A DNA stretch of 20,726 nt. Origin: Amoebophrya sp. AT5.2 (lineage: Eukaryota; Sar; Dinophyceae; Syndiniales; Amoebophryaceae). Numbering within the stretch: position 1 is the stretch's first letter; each line of letters starts with the position of its first letter. Positions 1 to 8,460 of the stretch are shown here, in pieces. The stretch lies in contig RXOD01004545.1 in assembly GCA_005223375.1 (NCBI GenBank), positions 1 through 20,726 of the forward strand, written 5' to 3'. A program made the translations under genes and the position numbers. Under the pieces are notes generated by a model that saw only the letters and a program-made list of their open reading frames with translations, was not told the DNA's origin and ran no database searches.

Positions 1-1228
1 AGTGCGGGGAAGGGGCGGGGAAGCGGTTCGGGAGCCAAACCCGCAACCCCCCGTCGGGGCCGGAGCCCCGAGCAGGAAGATGCAGCCCGCGCCCAACGAC
101 CACCGCCGCGCGAACATTCAAGAGGGGTACAGAAACAGAGCAAAACTGACAAACACTCGGACTGGCGTTCCGACATTTTTCTGGACGTAACCGTGCAGCT
201 GCTGGAGCTGGAACGCTGCCCGGAGCTGCTGGACGACTTCGACCCTCCCGACGTCACGTGGGCGGAGAGAGCACCTGTGGTGCAGTTTCAGTTATCAAGA
301 ACAAGAACTGAGCTCTGCCTATGGCTAGGAAATCGTTGATGTTTATCATTATCTTCTGAGCTATCTATGGCTATAATCGAAGCGATGATGCAGTACTCCC
401 GATCTGATCCAGCAGGTCGGCTTCGAGCGTGTCGTTCAGGAAGAGACTCGTCTGGAGGTACTGCCGCAATTTCTGTCTCGCCGACACCGCCCGGCTCTGG
501 GGGAGGCGCTGCGCAATCTCCGAAAGCTTCGACAGCGTCGACGAACCCGTTCCGGCGGACGACGAACTCGACGGCGCACCCCCCGCACCAGCAGTGCCAG
601 GCGCCGCGCCGCCCTTGGTCTCTTGTTCCGGCGACGAGGAAGTGTTTGAATCCGGTGCCGTTCTTGTTGCGGGAGTCGTTTTAGTGCTTTTCATCCCGCC
701 GATCTCGCCTCCTGCTTCTCCTGGTGCCGCGTTGGCTGAGGAGGAGGCGACCGCTTTCCCGGCGTCCGCGTCCGTTGAAGTGGTGCTGGTCACCTCGGCC
801 TCCGACGTCGCGCTAGTGGTGCTACTGCTACTGCCAGCAGCCTCCTCGCTAGTTGTTGTCGTGTCTGTCTCGGCGGCTTCTTCATCTGCTCCTTCTCGTT
901 CTCCCACAGCCCTAGTTGTACCTGCCTTATTTTTCTCCACCTCCACCTCCATCTGACCTCCGCCTCCTTCCGCCAGCGTTTTTTTCAGCACCCGCAGCTC
1001 GTGGCGCTCCTTCAGCAAGATTTGCTCCAGCATCTTCACGCGCCTCCCCAGGTCCAGGTTCAGCTTCTCCTGAACGAGCAACTGCGTCTCGAGGAAGTTG
1101 ATCTTGGCCTCGCTCTCCGCTTGGTGCAGCTGCGCCTGGACGGAGTCGCGCTCGAGGGAACGGTACGTCTGTCCGAGCTCCCGCAGCAGCTCGAAAGGAC
1201 GCCCCATCCCCTGCACCGGAGGAGACAT
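1..1228 (-). CDS. STRN: Striatin-family scaffold protein, N-terminal part (runs off left edge)
   Basis: Striatins are the scaffold and regulatory subunit of the STRIPAK phosphatase-kinase complex. The N-terminal coiled coil drives oligomerisation and PP2A binding, and C-terminal WD40 repeats follow. Exon 1 runs 1228-397 and starts at the first ATG. Residues about 30-85 form a charged coiled coil with the striatin-like core RRVKMLEQILLKER (62-75). A Ser/Thr/Glu-rich linker of roughly 150 residues follows, then a second striatin-like block, ARQKLRQYLQTSLFLNDTL, near residues 250-268. The frame meets a stop at 371, but a GT donor after position 397 (phase 1) can join a CAG acceptor at 275. This gives a second exon, 274-1, that stays open to the edge and encodes Ser-rich linker. 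The WD40 repeats would lie outside the window. The family call rests on the two N-terminal motifs; exon 2 is less certain. Confidence 0.72.
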
Positions 1229-1849
1229 CTTCCTGAACCTGATGCTGATGCTGATCGCCTATTACTAGGAGGAGATGATTTGAGTAAGTAGTCTCAGATT
1301 GAGCCGCTTGGTTCCAGCTTTGCTCGGCCCGCAGTTGAGGGCGTGTGCTGAGGTGGTTGGCAAACAAGGAAGAGTGAGTACCCACGACGCGGCGCGCAAA
1401 CTACACGTGAAGACACGACCCGACGAAAGCAGCCCTTTTCGAAGATATCGTGTGCCGTTTTGAAGATGCCGCCGTCCGAAACAACGCAGAGGAAGCATCG
1501 TCGTGCCGATACCGTTTTGAGTCTCTCCGACCGTTTACTGACGAGGATGCGAAGAACATAGCTTTAGCTGCAACAGCTTCTGGTCTGCTGGTTGTAGAAT
1601 AGTGCAAGAACATCGGCCCAAAAATATTCACAATTAGCAGTAGTTGCTCCTCCTGCACCTGCTCCTGGCTGCCGCAATCATTGGGAGGACATCAAGGAAT
1701 CAGTTGGTAAATCTCTACGAGTGTTCGTGTCTTTTCCAGTACGTGATTGCAGCTCATGGTGAGTAGTAGAAGATTATCAGAATAATATATCACCGAAGCT
1801 CTCTGCTCTCTCGACCACGCAGGAGAAACAAATGTTGATCGGCAGTCGG
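1229..1849. other. Spacer between the NHL/PAN gene and the striatin-like gene
   Basis: These 621 bases should hold the 3' UTR of the NHL/PAN gene and the 5' UTR of the striatin-like gene. Open frames here are short (85 codons at most), lack recognisable motifs and do not continue a neighbouring exon. I see no RNA gene or repeat. Confidence 0.5.
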
Positions 1850-4800
1850 TCATCTGCTTCCTCCTGCCGCGTTCGACAGCGCCTCGGTGAGCAGTGCCGT
1901 CTTCAGTTTTCCCCGCGCTCCCGCCGCGCTGCTCGCTGCCATTTCGCTGCTCCGGCCCGTCCCCGCGTCTCCCCGAAACGCCAGTCGCTGCGCGTACACT
2001 GCGGCTTGGTGGGTGGAGGAGAGGGCGGGGAAGTAGCAGGTCAGGAACGCGCTCGCCAGCCGGTGTGCCGGGTCCAAAAACGCGTGCACCAGCGGGCAGC
2101 TCTGGTACACCTTCGTGCGCAGCACCGCCTCCATCCCGCTCTTGCACAGGCAGGTGTCCCTCGGCGGGCAGTTGTCCGCGGACGAAAACAACGATAGGTC
2201 GCTGGTGTGCACCGTCAACACCCCAGTGTAGGTGGAGACGTACTGCCCGCTACCTGCGTAGGTGGTCTGTTGTGTAATTATTGCTGCATCGTCCGCAAAG
2301 CTCGGCGCGGCAGCGCGGATGGAGTCGCCCACGCGCAGCGTCACGCCGGCGATCGTCACATTACTGTGCGTGATGTTTACGGGAAAAGCGAAACTCGCCA
2401 GACTGCTCGCCACACTCGCCAGCCCCGTCGCGGCGGAAAGCGCGGCCAGCGGCTCAAACCGGTGGTGGGGCTGGACAGTGAGCGTCGTTTCTCGCAGCGT
2501 GTTCGAGGGATCGACCAGCTCCTGCCCGCATATGTCGCACAGCGCCTTCACGTCCAAGAAGGGAGCGGCCCCACTCGTCCCGTTCGGGAACAGCGTTGCG
2601 TTTTCCGCGTCGCTGAAGTCCGCGAGAAGGGAGGACGATGGAGACAGCTCGCCCAGCTCCCGCCGGCAGAAGGCCCTTTCGAAGTCCCCCGTAGCGGTCA
2701 CGTGGTCGGCCAGCTCGTAAATTTTCGTCTTCCAGTCGGAAGAGCTTGAGGCTGAGCTTGAGCTCCCCCCGGTAGTTGTTGTAGCAGTTCCCCCCGCCGC
2801 GGCCCCCTCCGCCGTCGCTTCGCACACCCCGATCGCGCTCTCGTACGCCTTTTTCCACAACTCCACGTCTTGCAGCGTAAAGCTCTCGCCCTCGAGGTCC
2901 GCGCACGCGTGGCCCAAAGAGCGGCCAGGCTCGGACAGAGCCGATTGGTCCAGCGGCATCTTCATAATCGTGTGCGACCCGGCCTCGGCGAGCAACAAGC
3001 TGTTGCGCTGGATTTAGACGAGGGAAGCTAGACGAAATCGCTTTTCCTTTTGCTTCATTTTTTTTACCGAAAAATGTTTACTAAATTTACATGTCGTGTC
3101 TGCCTCTGAGAGGTCGTGCTGTGGTGAGCATAGTATGTCGAGTCTCCTACGAGTACTTACTTCTTGCTCGGCAATACGGAACCAGTCCGAGGACACAATA
3201 CGAGACGACGCAACCTGTGCACAGTGCGGTATTTTCGCCACTACGCGGCCGTCGAACTGACACTCCTTTATTTCCCCGGTGGAATAGAGGCGTGCCAGTC
3301 TGACGGCCGTACTCCTCTAGTTCCTCGGTAAAAGGGCGACCTCATCGCGAGCCTTCGCCTCGAACACGATAGCTCGATCGTCGACTCCTAATGGTCCTCT
3401 TTGGTTGGTCGCAGGTCTCCCGTGGCGTTCACGACGCAGCTGGTCGGGTTTTGCAGCGCAGAATCTGCGTGCGCGGTGAACAGCGGGAGCGTGGAGCTTT
3501 TCATCTCCAGCCCCGTGACGTAGGGCGGGAACACCTCGCCGGTTCCTTGCGCGGCCGTCACGCCGAAGACCCGCCTGCTAATGTCTGGCTTCACGAAGGT
3601 GGTGAGCGGGAACAGGTCCGCGTTCAGGCTCAGCGCGGGCGTAAAGACGGTACCGCTACCAACCGCGGCATCGACCTCTCCTCCGAGCAAAACGCACGTC
3701 GGGAAGGCAACGCCCCTGCACAGCGCGGACGCGTGGCACAGTCGCTGGCACGCGGTGAGGTCTAGGTCGCAGCCGGCGGCCGAATCCGTGCCGCAAAACT
3801 TCCGGAACAGGGAAGTTGTCGTGTCTGAAGAGGACATCAAGACCTGGTCAGCGTCGAGCCGCGCCGACTGCAGGTCGAAGAAGGCCTTGCCCGCGGGGGA
3901 CCCGTCGGCGGCGGACACCGCGCCGCCGGAAAGCGGCGGCCGCGCCAGCTGCGGGAAGCCGAACAGGGCAGCGTCGAAATCCGCGTCCGCAGTTTGAATG
4001 CTGGCGGTGGAGGGGGTCGTGGTGCCGATGCGCGTCTGGTACAGGTACACGAAGTAGGGCATCAGCGCCGTTTGCAGGAGGAGACAGGAAGAAACCACGG
4101 TGCCGCGCGCGTACTCGATGGGGGTGTTGGCGGCCGCAACAAAACCACCGCAATTCACGTCGTCGTCACACAAGTCCTCGCAGTCGGAAGCCTGGAATCC
4201 ATTTTTTGGAGTTCTTGCGGATAAATTAATATATTTACCTGTGATCTTCGATCTCGATGACAATGCTAGGTCCTCTGGGAGGAGAAGCGGTGGAAAAAGC
4301 GAAGCTCTTGGACGAGGGTCGTTCTACTTCAGTCACGCGCCATTCATGGCAAGAATGAATGATGTCAAAATCAAAAATGCGACAATAAAATCTGTAAACA
4401 TAATTAAGTACCGCCATTGCGTTGTCTGCGTGTATTCCGTTTACTGCTTCCACCATGATCGCGACCACTTCTGCGGTGCTGTTCGCCAGCACGAAGGCCT
4501 CCAGCTCCGCTTTCGAGCTGAAAACCGCGTCCAGCTCCGTCAGCTTGCAGTCCGTCAGCAGCGTGTCGCTGCTGGTCGCCCCCGCAAAGATGGTGCCCCC
4601 GCCCACCATGTCCACGCCCTTTCGGTCCGGGCACGCCGCCTTCTCTCCGGTCCCTTGGTAGCAGTGCACCGCCATCTTCGTGTCGTTGTTCGCGGAAGTA
4701 TTGTAATCGGACGAGACGATGTCTGTGGTCTCCGCGGTTTTCTGGGTCTGCTGCCTCGCGTAGTTCAGCACCTCCGACGGGCACAGGCACGGACAGCTGG

Positions 4801-7800
4801 GACCCACCTCCTGCTGCGCGAGCGCCCCGACGATCCTGCTGCCCCGCAGCAGAAACCCGGAGGGCGGCAGGCCCTGCACGGTCTGCGTCGTTTTGTCCCC
4901 GGAGGCGGCGAAGAAGCTCGGCAGCGAGAAGTTCGCCGTCGCCATCGCTGCGTAGGCGACCACGTTGTCTACCACCCCGTTTATTTGCGTTTCCGTGTCG
5001 ACGTAGACGGCGGTGGGCAGCCCGGTGGAGGGGGAAAGCCGCTCGGCCAGGTTGGGAAGGAGAACGCTCACCACGTCGGACTTCCGCACCAAAATCGACA
5101 CCGGGTACGACAGCAGCGCGTCGATCGGCGCCGCGTTGTCGTACTGGCGGTAGAGCGGCTTCTTCTGTGGTTCGGGCACGACGATCCTGTCGGGGTTCGT
5201 GCTCGGCAGGTTCTTCAGCTGCGTGACGCCCTCCTTGCCTATCAGAATCGCCGACCGCGTTGTCCCGTCCAGGCAAAAGGTGGTCGGGTGAGCACCACCA
5301 GTCGAAGATGTCTCTGATCTGGCGATTTCCGACGACGTTCTTTCCGCAGGGTCTCCGCGGGTACCTGCTGCTGGGTCCACGCTGAGGCGGCTCGCGACCA
5401 GGTACGTGGTCGGGTACTCATCTATGGTCGCACCGGCGGCAGATGATGGCACCGAGTTCCCTTCGGCATCCAACGGAAGCACTTTCGGCACCAGACCCTC
5501 GTTCTGTCCGGGCACGATGATCCCGTCCAGGTACAACATGAACGCAGCCATGGCTGACGCCTCCTGATCCAGCGAACTAGTCGTGTTGGTGCTGTTTTCA
5601 CTCGAACTCGTCGCGTTGGAAATACTAGCAGTACTTTTCCGTGATAGGAACGCCGCCTGGAAGTGGTTATTCCACTGCGCCAGCAGCCGCCCGAAGCTTC
5701 CCTTGCGCACGTAGGGCGTGCTCTTCGCCTTCGGGGTCCACAAGAAGTTGCCCACGGCGTCGAGCAGAAACAGGTTGTCGTCCGCGTCGAGCGCGATTTT
5801 CGCGACGCTGTCGACCGGCAGGCTCTTGCTCGCCGTGCCGGAACCTGCAGTAGCGTTCGACGGACTAGTACTACTCGAACCCGCGCTCACGTCTTCCCAA
5901 GTGCTAGAGCTTCCAGGAGCGGGCGTGGTGAAGGGTACGTCGTGGAGGTCCAGCAGGAATCGCCCCGAGTACGGAAGGTAGGACCTCGACAGCGGCGACC
6001 CGCTCCTCCCCGTGCCCAGGATGGTCGTGAAGGTTTGGTAGAAGCCCGTGACTTTGTTGAGGCCGCTGATCCGCCGGATCATGTGGTTGCCGCTGTCGAT
6101 CAGGAAGATGTCGTCCGCTGTGTCCAGGGCCATGCCGCGCGGAAACCGCAGCCTCGCGGTCAGCGGGTCGCAAGTCACAGCTACACCAGAATCTGAATCT
6201 TCGCCGCCGACGCAGCCGCTCCCTCTGATTAAAAGCAATGACCCATAGAAAAAATCATCTGGAGCAGTCCGATATGCCGCAAACAAAGGCAATTACAATT
6301 TATCGATAGACCAAACAGAGTACAGCCCAAGCGGTGGTCCTCCTCACACCGAAAATTTGCACGTAGAAAAATGATCGAAGCATCGATCAACACGGAAACG
6401 ATTTCATTCTAGAAAGACTGCAGCGGGTACTATGGGTGCGATATAATGCAGGCTCCGATTGATTCACGGGGCCCTCCAACGCAGCGCTCAACCTATCTTC
6501 AGTTGGCAAAGAAACGGCGGAGATTCTCGCCTACCCCGCGACTCCGCTCGGAACCAGCTACTAGAGATCATGAGTTTTTTCAATCGATGGCTCTTAATCT
6601 GACGCCGCTCCCGACGACGGTGTGGATGGTGCCGGGGGTGCGCACTTTGGAGCCGAAGTACGTGTTCAACCCTGCGGCGGCCGACGAGCCCGGCGGCGGT
6701 GGCGTGACCGCGTTGTTCACCGCGGCAGAAGTGGTCGTCACGGTGGCCGTCGTGAGGAACACGCGCCGCACCCGCTGGTTCCGGAAGTCCGATATCAGCA
6801 AGCAGTTGTTCGAGTGCAGTGTGAAAACGCGATCGCCGATCGGCCAGAGCCCGACGGTATCTACTAAAGTAAACGTAATTATCGGCATATTTGAGTAGAA
6901 AGTCTTCACACCCTCCTTTTCTGGTGGCAACGCGTGAGCCGAACGACGGCCGGAGATGCGTCACTAAATGGCAGCAAAAGAGCTATTGACGGTGGGCGTG
7001 GACCTGCGTCGCAAAGCGCCATAGACAGACGAGAATCCATCGAATCTTCGGCCTACAACGGCTCTCGCCTGTGCCGCCTAGACAACGCCTCCAATCGACC
7101 TCCGACATCGCTCCAAAAAAAAACGGATCGTTGGACCTCAGCTTCGTCGGTATTTTTACAACCATCGCTGGTCGCCAGCCTCGCCTTCCATATCCACGGC
7201 GATCGCTTCCGGGGACCGCAGCGCGGCCAGCTTCGACGGGCCGCCGTCGCCGGCGAAGCCGAACGCCCCCGCCAGGTTTACCACCGTCGCCGCCACCCAC
7301 TTGTCTTCCGTCGCCAGGTGCAGCGAGCTTGCCGTGTTCTCCAGCACACTACTACTGGACGACATTCCCACGGATATCCGCGCTCCGCTCCCGGTGAGGG
7401 TGTTGCCCGCAGGCCCGGTGTATACAGCGCCGTCGTTCAGGATCAGAGCGACCGCCTCGGCGACGTTCGGCGCGGGGACCTTGGTGATTAATCTGACGCG
7501 GTTGTTGCCCACGTCCGCGACGAACAAGTTCCCGAACCCGTCCATCGCCACGTCCGAAGGGTAGGAGGTGGTGAACGAGCTCGAGTCGTCCGTTTGGTAC
7601 AGCGACGGGGGACAGGACTCAAGGTAGTCCGGGTAGGTGACGCAATCGCCCGCAAACCCCTGGACCCCGGTGCCGGCGAACAACGAGAGCGCGAGAGTGG
7701 TCGCGGGCGAGGGTGGTTCGTTGAAATACTGGCAGCGGCGATGCCGGGCGGAGTAACGCTCCTGGGCGCGGCAAACTGGCGAGGCCTGCGCGGCGGCGGA

Positions 7801-8286
7801 GGCGGATGAAATTATCATGCTGGCGTCGAGCTGGTCCTGCAGGAGGGTGCTTGTCGTGGTTGACTGGGCGGCGACGAAAAACGGAGGAAGTCTGCGGCGC
7901 TGGGGAACCACGTCGTGGTCTGGCTCGAGGTGGAGCTCCGACCGATCTGGCGGAGCTTTGTTCCCGCGGAGAAATGAAACGCGAGAACAACTTTCTCGTA
8001 GCCGGAAAAGAACGCCCTGCTGTCCAGAGTTTTCTGGGAAAACTCCTGCTAGATCCAGCAAAAGCGGGAGGAGAAGAAAAACTTTCAACGCCAGAAGTGC
8101 GGCACGATGCGAAGCTCGGTGGTTTGCAAGCCAAGCAGGGGAATATGCCAGGGTACTGGCGGCTTTTCTGCGTCGGCGGTGGAATGGAGCTGAGGAGCTT
8201 GGCCTGCATGGTGTTGAAGATGATACGTCACCCGGGCCACGCGAGCCCGACCGCGGTTGCCACCACATGCCCATGTCCATGTACAT
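1850..8286 (-). CDS. Large secreted or membrane-anchored protein with NHL repeats and PAN/Apple-like modules
   Basis: Model of five exons: 8286-7181, 6832-6604, 6214-4412, 4191-3412 and 3007-1850. They total 5,076 bases (1,691 residues), and the phases agree at all four joints. The first in-frame ATG is at 8286. A hydrophobic segment at residues 62-83 suggests a signal anchor. NHL-like strands include GNLFVADVGNNRVRLI (252-267), NNCLLISDFRNQRVRRV in exon 2, DDIFLIDSGNHMIRRI near 478-493, and LLLAEAGSHTIMKM at the start of exon 5. Exon 4 has two Cys patterns of PAN/Apple type, C-x2-LC-x5-C-x-G-F and C-x2-LC-x5-C-R-G, near residues 1050-1083 and 1194-1214. NHL repeats form beta-propellers and PAN modules bind protein or carbohydrate, so an extracellular adhesion or recognition role is inferred. 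Only the exon 3/4 intron is canonical. The exon 4/5 joint is the least certain, so 3007-1850 could be a separate unit. Confidence 0.7.
3008..3411 (-). other. Intron between NHL/PAN exons 4 and 5, donor unresolved
   Basis: Exon 4 meets an in-frame TAG at 3388-3390. Exon 5 has a clean acceptor (AATCCAG, then CGCAAC) and opens with an NHL-like strand. Joining after CTG at 3412 restores the frame and completes an NHL-like motif, NATGDLRNSLLLAEAG, across the joint. That register has no GT donor; the intron would begin CG and end AG. The ends share only GCG, and no convincing terminal inverted repeat is seen. Confidence 0.4.
4192..4411 (-). other. Canonical GT-AG intron in the NHL/PAN gene
   Basis: Donor GCG/GTACTT and acceptor TTCCAG/GCTTCC, both in phase 0, give a 220-base intron between the long exon 3 and the first PAN-like module. 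It shows that the same gene also uses ordinary splice sites. Confidence 0.75.
6215..6612 (-). mobile_element. Introner-like element forming a non-canonical intron
   Basis: The 9-base direct repeat GCCGCTCCC occurs at 6215-6223 and 6604-6612. Inside it lies a 380-base segment (6224-6603) with imperfect terminal inverted repeats: TCTGATTAAAAGCAAT at 6224-6239 against the reverse complement of 6587-6602, matching at 13 of 16 positions. On the coding strand, removing the segment plus one repeat joins GTC GTC GGG AGC GGC to TGC GTC GGC in frame. No register allowed by the repeat gives GT at the start and AG at the end. This is the structure reported for introner elements: an insertion flanked by a target duplication and spliced out as an intron. 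I recognise no protein coded inside it. Confidence 0.75.
6833..7180 (-). other. Probable non-canonical intron between NHL/PAN exons 1 and 2
   Basis: The first exon reads into a TAA at 7156 in the middle of an NHL repeat, and the rest of that repeat resumes in exon 2. The ends share a 5-base direct repeat, TCGCC at 7181-7185 and 6833-6837. Joining there gives AVDMEG followed by DRVFTLHS in frame (phase 2). Inside the repeats the two ends show weak inverted similarity around CGAYGGT. No GT-AG pair that I tried restores this frame. Confidence 0.5.
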
Positions 8287-8460
8287 GTTCGCTACTGCTA
8301 ATGAAAAATCCGAAAATGGTCCTTTATTACTTGTTGCGGGGTGTCCTGTTTGATTTTTGGGTATGGGTGCCTGGGCAGGCACAGGCTAGTCCGTTTTCTC
8401 TCCCGCCAAGCTCAGCGTATCTGTCACTGCAGACTGCTCCTGACTCGCTCCAGCTCACTT

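Noticed and set aside
1401..1658. 85-codon minus-strand frame upstream of the striatin-like gene
   Set aside because: Low-information sequence without an ATG-defined domain, more likely part of a UTR or spacer.
4100..5317. 405-codon open frame on the plus strand
   Set aside because: It is antisense to the long NHL/PAN exon and rich in Arg/Gly/His, as expected of a shadow of GC-rich coding sequence. It has no domain, and the minus strand has motifs and matching splice phases.
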